Assembly: GCF_000152845.1 (NCBI RefSeq)
Contig: NZ_CH902584.1
Location: 3,699,562 to 3,763,561 of the forward strand
Length of the DNA: 64,000 nt
DNA from: Roseovarius sp. 217
GTDB lineage: Bacteria > Pseudomonadota > Alphaproteobacteria > Rhodobacterales > Rhodobacteraceae
Reading direction: 5' to 3'
Shown here in pieces: positions 35,047-44,373 of the stretch. A model generated the notes under the pieces. That model was not told the origin of the DNA. It saw only the letters and a program-made list of their open reading frames with translations, and did not search any database. A program made the position numbers and the translations under genes. Within the stretch, counting starts at the first letter, position 1. Each line of letters opens with the position of its first letter.

Positions 35047-35984
35047 GGCCGCGGTGCGGCCGCACGTCGCAGCCGGTCATTAATTGCACGCCCAAGCCCG
35101 ATGTCCGGAATTGGAGAAACTGCGATACCCGCGACATCCAGTGCATCCAGCGCATGCAAATGACCAAAGAGATTGGCCGCAGCCTCTACCAGATCGCCGG
35201 ACGGCGATAGATTGAGATCAGCGTCGATCGGGCCAAAGCCCAACAATACTTCACCCTCCTGCCGATCAGTCGCATTCAATCGCACGCGCACACCGGGGGC
35301 GTAATGTGAGTGCATCTGCCCCGGCGCGACAGGCGCATCGCCTGTTTGATAGAGTTCCAGATGCACGCCCAAAGCCGCTTCGAGCACTTCGCCTGGGATC
35401 CCTCCGGGACGCAACAAAGTGGGCTCGCCTGCGAGGCCGACGATGGTTGATTCCACGCCCACCGGACAGGCCTCGCCGTCTAACACGGCCTCAATCCGGC
35501 CAGAGAGACCTGCCAGAACATGTTCTGCCGAAGTCGGGCTGATCCGGCCTGAGGGGTTTGCAGAGGGCGCCGCCACAGGACCACCAAACTCTGCCAGCAA
35601 AGCATGTGCTATGGGATGTGCAGGCACGCGAATTGCGAGCGTTGGCAAGTCCGCAGTCACAAGGCGGGAAAGCCCACAACCGGGCAGAATCGGCAACACG
35701 AGCGTTAGGGGACCGGGCCAGAACGCGGAGGCGAGGATTTCCGCAGCATCCGACCACTCGACATATGTTTGCGCCATTGCGGCACTCTCAACATGCACGA
35801 TCAGCGGGTTGAACCTAGGCCGTCCCTTGGCCTCGAATATCCGCGCTACGGCCAGATCGTTGCGTGCATCAGCCCCCAAACCGTAAACCGTCTCGGTTGG
35901 AAAGGCTACGAGACCGCCTGCGCGCCAGATCTCTGCGGCGCTTGCAAATCCGGCCGGATCGGGGGAAAGAGAGCGCGTTTGCAA
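35043..35984 (-). CDS. L-threonylcarbamoyladenylate synthase (Sua5-type)
   Basis: Makes threonylcarbamoyl-AMP for the t6A modification of ANN-decoding tRNAs. The N-terminal YrdC domain has GGLVAFPTETVYGLGADA, KGRPRFNPLIVHV, and PVAAPSANPSGRISPTSAEHV. The C-terminal Sua5 domain (about residues 205-313) begins after the linker LYQTGDAPVAPGQMHSHYAPG, so it is the two-domain form of 313 residues. The start is TTG at 35984, preceded by an AAAGG about 9 bases upstream. Confidence 0.93.
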   Translation of the reverse strand: MQTRSLSPDPAGFASAAEIWRAGGLVAFPTETVYGLGADARNDLAVARIFEAKGRPRFNPLIVHVESAAMAQTYVEWSDAAEILASAFWPGPLTLVLPILPGCGLSRLVTADLPTLAIRVPAHPIAHALLAEFGGPVAAPSANPSGRISPTSAEHVLAGLSGRIEAVLDGEACPVGVESTIVGLAGEPTLLRPGGIPGEVLEAALGVHLELYQTGDAPVAPGQMHSHYAPGVRVRLNATDRQEGEVLLGFGPIDADLNLSPSGDLVEAAANLFGHLHALDALDVAGIAVSPIPDIGLGRAINDRLRRAAAPRP

Positions 35985-36114
35985 CGAAGAGGCCTTTCTG
36001 ACGCGGCGTAGCAGTTGAAGGTGCGCCGCGATGGATTACGCTAGGATCAGGATAGATTTCATACAGGGGTCGGGCGATGGTGCCAAGACGCCCCGGCAGT
36101 CTCAGGAGATTTCA

Positions 36115-37833
36115 ATGCCGTATCGCGCACCGGTTGAAGAGTATCAGTTCCTGTTCGACCATATCGTCGATCTTGCTCAGGTGGTCGCGACTGATCGCTT
36201 TGCCGAAGCCACACCGGACGTGACAGCCGCAATCCTGTCCGAAGCGGGGCGGATGTGTGAAGAAGTGCTCTATCCGCTGCAACGCAAGGGGGACCTGCAC
36301 CCCGCCCGACTCGAAAATGGCGTCGTGCGCACCTCGCCGGGCTATGCCGAGGGCTATCGCGCCATAGCTGACGGGGGCTGGGTGTCCATTAGTGCGCATC
36401 CCGATCATGGTGGCATGGGTCTTCCGATGACCGTGACCGCAGCAGTCAACGAAATGATGTCCTCTGCGTGTCTCTCGCTGCAACTCAACCCCTTGATGAC
36501 GCAAGGGCAAATCGAGGCGTTGGAGCATCACGCCTCTGACGAACTACGGGCGGTTTACTTGCCCAAACTGGTCAGTGGCGAATGGTCTGGCACTATGAAC
36601 CTGACCGAGCCGCAGGCCGGGTCCGATGTGGGCGCATTGCGTTCCAAGGCCGAGGCCGACGCCGATGGAACCTACGCGATCACTGGGCAAAAAATCTATA
36701 TCTCTTGGGGCGACAATGACTTTACTGAGAACGTTTGTCACCTTGTGCTCGCCCGCCTGCCGGATGGCGTGCAAGGGACCAAGGGAATCAGCCTCTTTCT
36801 CGTGCCTAAATTCATCCCCGATGAAAGCGGCAATCCTGGCAAACAAAACAGCCTCAAGGTGGTCAGTCTGGAACACAAGATGGGCCTGCATGGCAGCCCT
36901 ACGGCAGTCATGCAGTATGATCGGGCAACCGGTTGGCTGGTGGGTAAACCGCATGACGGCATGCGCGCGATGTTCACCATGATGAATAATGCAAGGCTGG
37001 GCGTTGGGGGACAGGGCATCGGCGTTGCTGAAGGGGCCTATCAGCACGCGCTCGCCTATGCGATGGACCGCAAACAGGGGCGCACCCCCAGCGAGGCGGG
37101 TACGGGTAGCATCATAGAACATGCCGACGTGCGCCGAATGCTGGCGACCATGAAAGCCGACATTTTTGCCGCTCGTGCCATCGCACTGGCCTGCGCGCAG
37201 GCCATCGACATGCAGACCTCCACCGGCAAGGCGCATTGGTCTTCGCGCGCGGCGTTCCTTACGCCCATTGCCAAGGCATTTGGCACCGACACCGGCATTG
37301 CTATGGCCGAAATGGGAGTGCAGGTGCATGGCGGCATGGGTTTTATTGAGGAAACTGGCGCGGCGCAATATTATCGCGACGTGCGTGTCACGGCGATCTA
37401 CGAGGGCACCAACGGTATTCAGGCCATGGATCTGGCTGCCCGCAAGCTGATGGATGGTGGCGAGGCTGCGCACGCAATCCTGGATGAAATCGAAGCGCAG
37501 GCCGAAACGGCCCGTAGCAGCCTGCCCGGACTGGCCGAACCCGTTTGGCAAGCCTCCGAAACACTGCGCGAGACGGTGGAATGGATGCTGGGGCAAAAGG
37601 ATCTGAACCACCGTTTTGCCGGTGCAGCGCCATTTCTGCGCGGGTTTGCGCGTGTCCTAGGCGCACATTTTCACCTCAAGGCGGCACTGGCCGAGGGGGG
37701 CGATGGCCCCCGCACTCGGCTCGCAAGGTTCTATATTATGCGGCTACTGCCCGAACATGCTGGCCTTCTGGCCCATGCAGCGCAAGGAGCTGATGATCTC
37801 TATGCGCTAACCGCAGAGGATTTTGCAGCCTGA
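36115..37833 (+). CDS. Acyl-CoA dehydrogenase, DmdC-like
   Basis: Flavoenzyme of 572 residues, longer than classic acyl-CoA dehydrogenases (about 380) owing to a C-terminal extension. The N-terminal MPYRAPVEEYQFLFDHIVDL is the DmdC-family opening. TMNLTEPQAGSDVGALRSKA and GQKIYISWGDNDF are the FAD segments, VQVHGGMGFIEETGAAQYYRDVR the C-terminal FAD contact, and IYEGTNGIQAMDL the base-bearing motif (Glu). DmdC oxidises 3-methylthiopropionyl-CoA in DMSP demethylation; long-chain substrates are also possible for homologues. The start is preceded by CAGGAG. The next gene overlaps by one base (TGATG). Confidence 0.9.
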   Translation: MPYRAPVEEYQFLFDHIVDLAQVVATDRFAEATPDVTAAILSEAGRMCEEVLYPLQRKGDLHPARLENGVVRTSPGYAEGYRAIADGGWVSISAHPDHGGMGLPMTVTAAVNEMMSSACLSLQLNPLMTQGQIEALEHHASDELRAVYLPKLVSGEWSGTMNLTEPQAGSDVGALRSKAEADADGTYAITGQKIYISWGDNDFTENVCHLVLARLPDGVQGTKGISLFLVPKFIPDESGNPGKQNSLKVVSLEHKMGLHGSPTAVMQYDRATGWLVGKPHDGMRAMFTMMNNARLGVGGQGIGVAEGAYQHALAYAMDRKQGRTPSEAGTGSIIEHADVRRMLATMKADIFAARAIALACAQAIDMQTSTGKAHWSSRAAFLTPIAKAFGTDTGIAMAEMGVQVHGGMGFIEETGAAQYYRDVRVTAIYEGTNGIQAMDLAARKLMDGGEAAHAILDEIEAQAETARSSLPGLAEPVWQASETLRETVEWMLGQKDLNHRFAGAAPFLRGFARVLGAHFHLKAALAEGGDGPRTRLARFYIMRLLPEHAGLLAHAAQGADDLYALTAEDFAA

Positions 37834-38876
37834 TGGATGGCGGACAGATCATACACAGCCCTTGGGAAGATGCCCCTGCCGCCGGCAGCGCTACACAGGT
37901 CGCGCCGGGCGTCTTGTGGCTACGACTGCCCCTGCCCATGGTCCTCGATCACGTCAATATCTATGCCTTGGATGAGGGTGACAGTTGGACCATCGTCGAC
38001 ACGGGCATCTCCTCCAAACGGAGCGTGGCGCTCTGGGAGGATATACTTGTTGGCCCCTTGCAGGGTCGCCCTGTCAGCCGGGTGATCCTGACCCATCACC
38101 ATCCTGATCACATCGGCATGGCCGGCTGGTTGATGGATCGGTTCGGGGCCACGCTCTGGGCATCGCGCACCAGTTGGCTGATGGCGCGCATGTTGATCCT
38201 TGACGTCGAGGACCGACCGACCCCTCAGGCGCTTGCGTTTTCGCGTGCAGGTGGCATGGACCCTGACATCTATGAAACGCGCAAGGCGGAACGCCCCTAC
38301 AACTTCTCGGATATTTGCGCCCCAATTCCGGTTGGGTATACCCGCGTCCAAGACGGTGAGGTCATCCGCGCAGGGGGGCGCGATTGGGACGTCCACATGG
38401 GGGGCGGACATGCACCCGAGCATATCACTCTGTGGTCTCGCGAAGACAATCTGGTCATTGCGGGGGATCAGATTCTCCCATCTATCAGTCCCAATATTGG
38501 CGTATATCCAACCGAGCCAGAGGCCGATCCGCTGGCCGACTGGCTCGCTGCCTGTGACCGGCTGGCCGCTCATGCCCGCGACAAGCATTTGGTCTTACCG
38601 GGGCACAAGCTGCCTTTCACCGGCTTGCCCTTTCGCATGCAACAATTGCGTGACAATCACCACGGCGCGCTCGACCGGTTGCGCAGTTTTCTGACAGAAC
38701 CGCGCACTGCAGCCGAGTGCTTTCCACTTCTCTTCAAGCGTCGGATCGACGGAGGCACCTATGGGCTAGCCCTTGTCGAGGCCGTTGCGCATCTCAATCA
38801 TTTGCGTCACGCTGGAGAAATAACGCGTTGGCGCCGCGCAGATGAGGCTTGGCTCTGGCAGATGAAGGGCAATTAA
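37833..38876 (+). CDS. MBL-fold metallo-hydrolase (LACTB2/glyoxalase II-like)
   Basis: Zinc hydrolase of 347 residues. The metal site is LTHHHPDHIGMAGWLMDRFG (HxHxDH), followed by MGGGHAPEHITLWS (His), VIAGDQILPSISPNIGV (Asp) and LVLPGHKLPFTGLP (His). A C-terminal winged-helix part (about 285-345, including ALVEAVAHLNHLRHAGEI) is as in LACTB2-type proteins. It is translationally coupled to the dehydrogenase (TGATG), so hydrolysis of a CoA thioester or other ester in the same pathway is plausible but inferred. Confidence 0.9.
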   Translation: MDGGQIIHSPWEDAPAAGSATQVAPGVLWLRLPLPMVLDHVNIYALDEGDSWTIVDTGISSKRSVALWEDILVGPLQGRPVSRVILTHHHPDHIGMAGWLMDRFGATLWASRTSWLMARMLILDVEDRPTPQALAFSRAGGMDPDIYETRKAERPYNFSDICAPIPVGYTRVQDGEVIRAGGRDWDVHMGGGHAPEHITLWSREDNLVIAGDQILPSISPNIGVYPTEPEADPLADWLAACDRLAAHARDKHLVLPGHKLPFTGLPFRMQQLRDNHHGALDRLRSFLTEPRTAAECFPLLFKRRIDGGTYGLALVEAVAHLNHLRHAGEITRWRRADEAWLWQMKGN

Positions 38877-38895
38877 TTCGGAAGGCTTTTGTCCG

Positions 38896-39348
38896 ATGGA
38901 CGACAAGATTCAAACGACGGCGGAACATGCCGAGGCCGACGCAATGCCCCGTGTTCATGAGGTACACTCCGACCCCAATCAACCCTGTATCCAGACGGCG
39001 GCCCTGGACCTTTCTCAAGGGCTGATGGCAGGCAAGAGTCAGGCGCAATGGGCCTATGAGAGATTGATTCTCTACATTGAGAATTTCGAGAAATCCCTCG
39101 ACGAGGCACATGAGGTCGCGATGGGATTTGCCGGCAGCGACAGCGGCGTGATCCGGATCGAGGGGATGGGGTATTTTGAGCCCGACATCATAACCTTTTA
39201 CGGGCAGGATCAAATGGGCATGCGCACCCAGTTGGTGCAACATGTGGGCCAGCTCAGCGTGATGCTTCGCGCCCTGCCCAAACAGATCGAAACAGCAGAG
39301 CCGAAACGTATCGGATTTCGCCTCGCCGAAGATCTGAACAAAGCCTAA
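38896..39348 (+). CDS. Conserved hypothetical protein (DUF6173-like)
   Basis: 150-residue soluble protein with no signal or membrane segment. The middle is helical (KSQAQWAYERLILYIENFEKSLD), followed by EVAMGFAGSDSGVIRIEGMGYFEPDIITFYG and a C-terminal QLSVMLRALPKQ. The pattern resembles the DUF6173 family of alphaproteobacteria; I am not certain of the family name. The function is unknown. The gene begins 20 bases after the hydrolase stop. Confidence 0.75.
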   Translation: MDDKIQTTAEHAEADAMPRVHEVHSDPNQPCIQTAALDLSQGLMAGKSQAQWAYERLILYIENFEKSLDEAHEVAMGFAGSDSGVIRIEGMGYFEPDIITFYGQDQMGMRTQLVQHVGQLSVMLRALPKQIETAEPKRIGFRLAEDLNKA

Positions 39349-39438
39349 GCCTGCGGCAGCTTGGGACGTGACAGGGTCTTTCAAATGGGCTATCCAACGG
39401 CGGAATTCGTACTGCAAGCAGCAAAGGACACGCGCGTG

Positions 39439-39573
39439 ATGGCCGAGCATAAACATGGCGACATGAATATCGACGTTCAGGAAAAGACCTTTGATGGTTT
39501 CATCAAATGGGTGACCTATACGGCTGTGGTATGTATTGCGGTTCTCCTCTTCATTGCTGCGGTCAACGGTTGA
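39439..39573 (+). CDS. aa3-type cytochrome c oxidase subunit IV
   Basis: 44-residue single-helix membrane protein: MAEHKHGDMNIDVQEKTFDG followed by FIKWVTYTAVVCIAVLLFIA. This is the pattern of the small bacterial subunit IV of aa3 oxidase, a structural subunit not needed for catalysis. The catalytic subunits are not in this window. The ATG at 39439 is chosen because the family starts MAExxHG; an upstream in-frame ATG at 39361 would add a non-homologous leader. Confidence 0.9.
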   Translation: MAEHKHGDMNIDVQEKTFDGFIKWVTYTAVVCIAVLLFIAAVNG

Positions 39574-39607
39574 TAGGTCAAGAGCGGTTCCGGGCCGAGG
39601 GGAAGTG

Positions 39608-40222
39608 ATGCGGTCTTTGGCTTTGGCGGTTGCCGCCTCTCTGACGCTTGCGGGCTGTGCCGCGGAATCGGTATGGGCGCCGGATGAAGAGGTGGCCCGC
39701 GCAGCCTATCGCCATGATGGTCCCCCGAGCCTGACTGTCTATACGATGATCAACAACAACAACGGATCGGGTGCGCATACATCCCTCATGATCAATGGAT
39801 CGCAACGCGTCATCTTTGATCCTGCTGGGTCCTTCAACAAAGGCAAGCACTTGCCTGAGCGCAATGATGTGCTCTTTGGAATCACGCCTGCCGTCGAGGA
39901 TGTCTACACCCGCTATCACGCGCGCAAGACCTACCGGGTTCAGATCCAGCGTCTTGATGTTTCTCCACAATTGGCCGAACGCGCTATGCAGCTTGTCAAA
40001 GCTGCCGGTCCTGTACCGCAGGCGCAATGTTCTTTGGCAACGTCTCAAATCCTAGCCGAACTTTTCGCCGGACAGGTGAGCAGCTCTTGGCTGCCGCGCA
40101 AAACAGCTGACGAGTTTGCGAAAGTTCCCGGAGTTACCGGGGAAACGCTCTACGAATATGATGATGATGACAATTCAAACGTCCTTGCAGCGTGGGACCC
40201 GGAGCGCGCAAAGGCACAGTAG
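39608..40222 (+). CDS. Predicted lipoprotein of unknown function
   Basis: 204-residue protein with a lipoprotein signal: MRSLALAVAASLTLAGC, lipobox LAGC with lipidated Cys17. The mature part includes TVYTMINNNNGSGAHTSLMING, an IFDPAGSFNK segment and QCSLATSQILAELF. The AHTSLMI and ATSQIL stretches recall papain-like (NlpC/YiiX) folds that bind cell-wall or lipid substrates, but this is a weak impression. Start selected for the lipobox. A convergent terminator follows. Confidence 0.82.
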   Translation: MRSLALAVAASLTLAGCAAESVWAPDEEVARAAYRHDGPPSLTVYTMINNNNGSGAHTSLMINGSQRVIFDPAGSFNKGKHLPERNDVLFGITPAVEDVYTRYHARKTYRVQIQRLDVSPQLAERAMQLVKAAGPVPQAQCSLATSQILAELFAGQVSSSWLPRKTADEFAKVPGVTGETLYEYDDDDNSNVLAAWDPERAKAQ

Positions 40223-40330
40223 CGCCCGGCATGGTTCTATCTCGTGCGAGGGTCAAGACCGGGTCTTATGGTGAATGAATTCACATCCAGCAGGCAAAAT
40301 CGTCCTGCACTCTGATCCTGAAAGACTTAA

Positions 40331-40362
40331 AAACCCCGCCCGTTTATCTCGGGCGGGGTTTT
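40331..40362. terminator. Bidirectional terminator between lipoprotein and ctpA genes
   Basis: AAACCCCGCCCG / CGGGCGGGGTTTT with an 8-base loop, A-run on the left and T-run on the right. It stands between converging genes and fits both directions. Confidence 0.93.
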
Positions 40363-40381
40363 GCCGTGTGTTGGCAACGGG

Positions 40382-41719
40382 CTAGTTTTGGCCGCCGCCC
40401 ATCACGGACAATCCACGTAGAATATCAATGGCATAGGCCAGTTGATAATCATCTTCGCGCAGTTTCGACGCCTGTTCGGCGCGGGCACGATCTTCTTCAA
40501 TCTGCTTGATCTCATCCTCGGTTAGGCTGTCGTTGTTAAGACGTCCACGCAGATCCGCCTCAGAGCGGCCCGGCGGCGTGCTTGTCTCTTCCTCTTCCGT
40601 CTCCGGTGCGCGGCGGGGCTGTTCCACGAGGATATCCGGACTTACGCCGAGCGCCTGAATGGATCTGCCTGATGGCGTGTAATAGCGTGAGGTTGTCAAG
40701 CGCATCGCGCCATTGCCACGCAGCGGCATGACCGTCTGGACCGACCCTTTGCCAAAGCTTTTCGTGCCGACAACGATCGCGCGATGGTGGTCCTGCAGCG
40801 CCCCTGCAACGATTTCTGAGGCACTGGCTGAACCGCCATTGATCAACACTACGATGGGTTTGCCATTGGCAAGATCGCCCGGCGTGGCGTTGAACCGCTC
40901 GCCATCCTGTGGGTTACGTCCACGGGTGCTCACGATCTCGCCCTTGTCGAGGAAGGCATCGGAAACCTTGATCGCCTGAGTCAAAAGACCACCAGGATTG
41001 TTGCGCAGGTCAAGAATGATGCCGCTGACCTTGTCCGCGCCGCCCAGTTCCTCGACCTTTTCCGCCAGCCCGCTTTCAAGATTGGCATAGGTCTGATCGT
41101 TGAAGGTGGTCACACGCAGGACAACCGCATCCTGTTCTGCCCGGGCGCGTACCGCCGTAAGCTTGATCGTGTCACGGATGATTGAGACATCAAAGGGCTC
41201 TGGAGTTTCTTCGCGTACGACGGTGATGATGATCTCGCTGCCCACTGGGCCACGCATCAGATCCACCGCCTCGTCCAACGTAAGACCCAGCACGCTCGCG
41301 CCATCAACATGGGTGATGAAATCACCCGCCTCAATCCCCGCTTGATCCGCCGGAGTGCCATCCATCGGCGAGACGACTTTGACGAAACCGTCCTCTTGCG
41401 TGACTTCGATGCCAAGACCACCAAATTCGCCGCGCGTCTGTACCTGCATGTTCTCAGCGTCATCAGGCGAGAGGTAGCTGGAATGTGGGTCGAGCGACGT
41501 CAGCATTCCGTTGATCGCCGCCTCAATCAGATCCTTTGTCTCAACCTCTTCGACATATTGCGCGCGGATACGTTCGAAAATATCTCCAAAGAGATCAAGC
41601 TGTTCGTAGACGTTTTCTGTCGTTTCGGCCTCCTGCGCCAGCAGCGGTGCGGCCACCTGCGTCGTCACCACCGCGCCGGTCAGAATGCCAACGGAGGCAG
41701 CCATCAGGAATCTTTTCAT
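40382..41719 (-). CDS. ctpA: C-terminal processing protease (S41 family)
   Basis: Periplasmic serine protease of 445 residues. It has a signal or anchor sequence at 1-29, a PDZ domain at about 95-170 (GGLGIEV, VSPMDGTPADQAGIEAGD) and a catalytic Ser299-Lys324 dyad in NGGSASASEI and SFGKGSVQ. The C-terminal region is acidic and charged (APETEEEE, LTEDEIKQIEED). It trims envelope proteins and regulates murein hydrolases in other bacteria. It is 3 bases downstream of envC, in the gpmI-envC-ctpA order common in alphaproteobacteria. Confidence 0.95.
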   Translation of the reverse strand: MKRFLMAASVGILTGAVVTTQVAAPLLAQEAETTENVYEQLDLFGDIFERIRAQYVEEVETKDLIEAAINGMLTSLDPHSSYLSPDDAENMQVQTRGEFGGLGIEVTQEDGFVKVVSPMDGTPADQAGIEAGDFITHVDGASVLGLTLDEAVDLMRGPVGSEIIITVVREETPEPFDVSIIRDTIKLTAVRARAEQDAVVLRVTTFNDQTYANLESGLAEKVEELGGADKVSGIILDLRNNPGGLLTQAIKVSDAFLDKGEIVSTRGRNPQDGERFNATPGDLANGKPIVVLINGGSASASEIVAGALQDHHRAIVVGTKSFGKGSVQTVMPLRGNGAMRLTTSRYYTPSGRSIQALGVSPDILVEQPRRAPETEEEETSTPPGRSEADLRGRLNNDSLTEDEIKQIEEDRARAEQASKLREDDYQLAYAIDILRGLSVMGGGQN

Positions 41720-41722
41720 ATC

Positions 41723-42862
41723 TCAACCATCCTTATCGGTCTTGAACCACGTGAGCGGGTCCACTGGAGAATTGTCTTGCCGGACCTCTATATAGAGCGT
41801 TTGTGTTCGTCTGGCACCCGTATCCTGCGCATCGGCGGCAAGCAGCAGATCGCCCTCGGTCCCCGCTCCGCCCATCAGGCCGACCGGGCTTCCATCCGGC
41901 AGGACTTGCCCTGCCTGACCATAAACAACATCGAGACCTGCAAACACCAGCAAAATTCCGGCCTGCGGCTCCAGAATGATCACATTTCCGTAGTCGAGCA
42001 AGGGGCCGCGATACCGCACTGTGGCCGCACTTGGAGCGGTCACAAGCGCGCGTGGGCGGGTGGCCAGCAGGATGCCGGGTCGCACGACCCCTGCGGCATC
42101 GGCTTCGCCTGCGCGGTGCAGGATGATCCCCTCGGCGGGCAGTGGCAGGGAGCCCTTGCGTGCCGTGATATCAGGCAGGCTGCCCACGGCCTCGTCAACC
42201 GCTATCTGACTGAGACCACTGGCAAATCCCTCGAGGGTTTCGGTCGATGCAATCAGCAACGCCGTCCGAACCGGGTCTTCGGTGAAGCGGCGTGGCAGAT
42301 CTGTGCGTTCCGCCATGGCGGTGCTGAGCGCTGTGCGCGCCTCTTGCACACCCTCGAGACCCTCTTGTAACGTGTCGGCGGCACTTTGTTGCAATATGCG
42401 CAGCACACTCAGTTCCTGAACCTGATCGCGCAACGCGAGGGCTTGGGAGTCAAGAGCTGGCGCGACTTCGGACAGGATCATCCCCGCGCGCGCCGTACCC
42501 ACCGGACCTGAGGGGTGCATCAGGAGCACCGGCACCGGGGCATTTCCCATCGTCGAGAGCACGCCGAGTAGCTGAGCGATCTCATCCTCACGGGCTTGCA
42601 ATTCAGCGCCAAGGGCACGCTCGCGCACGGAAGCCCGGCGCAGCCCGTCGCGCATCGCTTCGAGCCCGTCCTCGTAGGCTTTGATCACCTGTGTCAGCGC
42701 TTTGACGCGGTTTTGCGCGCCCTCAGCGTCCGCAAGAGCCTCTGCGGCGCGATTGAGCTGTTCTGCGGCTGACCGCGCCGCTGCGGCGGGGTCCTGTGCC
42801 GCAGTCGGCACAGCCAAGCTGCAGAGCAGGAACAGACCAAGCGCAGTCGAAAAGCGCCTCAT
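41723..42862 (-). CDS. envC: Murein hydrolase activator EnvC-like (degenerate LytM/M23 domain)
   Basis: 379-residue periplasmic protein with a signal peptide (RFSTALGLFLLCSLAVPTAA), a long coiled coil (about 25-110 and 140-200) and a C-terminal LytM/M23 fold (about 270-365: YRGPLLDYGNVIILEP, LLVFAGLDVV). The zinc-binding HxxxD and HxH of active M23 peptidases are missing, as in EnvC, which activates amidases rather than cutting peptidoglycan itself. It overlaps gpmI by 4 bases and precedes ctpA by 3. Confidence 0.9.
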   Translation of the reverse strand: MRRFSTALGLFLLCSLAVPTAAQDPAAAARSAAEQLNRAAEALADAEGAQNRVKALTQVIKAYEDGLEAMRDGLRRASVRERALGAELQAREDEIAQLLGVLSTMGNAPVPVLLMHPSGPVGTARAGMILSEVAPALDSQALALRDQVQELSVLRILQQSAADTLQEGLEGVQEARTALSTAMAERTDLPRRFTEDPVRTALLIASTETLEGFASGLSQIAVDEAVGSLPDITARKGSLPLPAEGIILHRAGEADAAGVVRPGILLATRPRALVTAPSAATVRYRGPLLDYGNVIILEPQAGILLVFAGLDVVYGQAGQVLPDGSPVGLMGGAGTEGDLLLAADAQDTGARRTQTLYIEVRQDNSPVDPLTWFKTDKDG

Positions 42863-44373
42863 GTCAAAAGTGTCTCCCCGGTCATTTCCTCAGGCTTTTC
42901 AAGGCACATAAGTTCGAGAACCGTGGGGGCCAGATCGGCAAGCCGCCCACCTTGCCGTAAAGTTGCATTCTTGGGTCCGCCCACCAGAATGACCGGCACG
43001 GGATTGAGGGTATGGGCCGTATGGGGCCCGCCGGTTTCGGGATCGACCATCACCTCGCAATTGCCGTGATCGGCCGTGACGATCAACGTGCCCCCGACCT
43101 CATTGAGCGCCTCAATCGCGCGGCCCAAGCCCTTGTCCACGGCTTCACAGGCGGCCATTGCGGCTTTGAGATCGCCGGTGTGGCCGACCATATCGGGGTT
43201 GGCATAGTTGACGACGATCAGATCGTAGCGTCCTCGGATCGCCGCGACGAGTCGGGTCGTGACTTCTTCGGCGGACATTTCGGGTTTGAGATCGTAAGTC
43301 GCGACGTTTGGCGAAGGCGCCATATAGCGGTCTTCGCCGGGTTCGGGATGTTCCTTGCCGCCGTTCAGAAAGAAGGTAACATGCGGATATTTCTCGGTTT
43401 CTGCCAAGTGAAACTGGCGCAGCCCGCTCTGCGCTACCCACTCTGCAAGAGTGTTGACGATGTCGCGCGATGGAAAGACGGTTTCGAACCACGCGTTGTG
43501 CGTCTCGGAATATTCCACCATCCCCAGAAGGGCCGCCCAGTTCGGGCGGGCGCCACGCTCAAAGGCAGAAAACTCTGGATCAGCAATAGCTTGGAGGATT
43601 TCCCTCGCACGATCTGCACGGAAGTTAAGGCAGAAGAGACCGTCGCCGTCGCGGGCGCCGAGATACTCGCCGATCACCGTGGCGGAGATGAATTCGTCCG
43701 TCTCAAAGCGGGCGTAGGCGTTGCTGATCGCCATGCGCGGATCGGCGCAGCGGAGACCTCGACCCAAGACGATGGCCTCATAGGCTTCTTGCACGCGGGA
43801 CCAGCGATTGTCGCGGTCCAGTGCAAAATAGCGCCCGGTCACCGTAGCAATTGTGACCTCCAATGGCATGATTTCACGTAGTTTTTCAAGTTGAACCCGT
43901 GCCGACTTTGGGGCCACGTCGCGGCCATCAGTGAGCGCATGCAAGAGCACCGGAACACCTGCGTCGGTCAGGGCTTTGGCCGCTGCGGCGATGTGATTGA
44001 TATGACCGTGAACTCCGCCATCCGACATCAATCCGAGCAAATGCGCGCGCCCGCCGGTCGACTTCATTTTCTGAATAAAGGCTTGTAACTGTTTGTTTTC
44101 AAAGAACGATTTATCTTCTATCGCCAAGTCGATCTGGCCTAGATCCATGGCCACCACCCGGCCCGCGCCGATATTGGTGTGACCAACCTCTGAATTGCCC
44201 ATCTGGCCGCGCGGCAAACCGACGTCCGGCCCGTGTGTGATCAGGGTCGCATGCGGGCATGAGGCCATAAGCCTATCAAAAACAGGGGTTTTTGCCAGAT
44301 GCGGGGCATTGGCATCGGGGCAATCGCTGAGCCCCCAGCCATCGAGGATACACAGAACGACGGGTTTGGGCAT
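42859..44373 (-). CDS. gpmI: 2,3-bisphosphoglycerate-independent phosphoglycerate mutase
   Basis: Glycolytic mutase of 504 residues with two manganese ions. LCILDGWG carries metal Asp11, the phospho-serine nucleophile is Ser61 in MGNSEVGHTNIGAGR, and the later metal site is VTADHGNCE with PHTAHTLNPVP. The start at 44373 (MPKPVVLCI) has GGAGAGAG as ribosome site; the in-frame extension to 44493 is not used. It is the first gene of the operon with envC and ctpA. Confidence 0.96.
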   Translation of the reverse strand: MPKPVVLCILDGWGLSDCPDANAPHLAKTPVFDRLMASCPHATLITHGPDVGLPRGQMGNSEVGHTNIGAGRVVAMDLGQIDLAIEDKSFFENKQLQAFIQKMKSTGGRAHLLGLMSDGGVHGHINHIAAAAKALTDAGVPVLLHALTDGRDVAPKSARVQLEKLREIMPLEVTIATVTGRYFALDRDNRWSRVQEAYEAIVLGRGLRCADPRMAISNAYARFETDEFISATVIGEYLGARDGDGLFCLNFRADRAREILQAIADPEFSAFERGARPNWAALLGMVEYSETHNAWFETVFPSRDIVNTLAEWVAQSGLRQFHLAETEKYPHVTFFLNGGKEHPEPGEDRYMAPSPNVATYDLKPEMSAEEVTTRLVAAIRGRYDLIVVNYANPDMVGHTGDLKAAMAACEAVDKGLGRAIEALNEVGGTLIVTADHGNCEVMVDPETGGPHTAHTLNPVPVILVGGPKNATLRQGGRLADLAPTVLELMCLEKPEEMTGETLLT

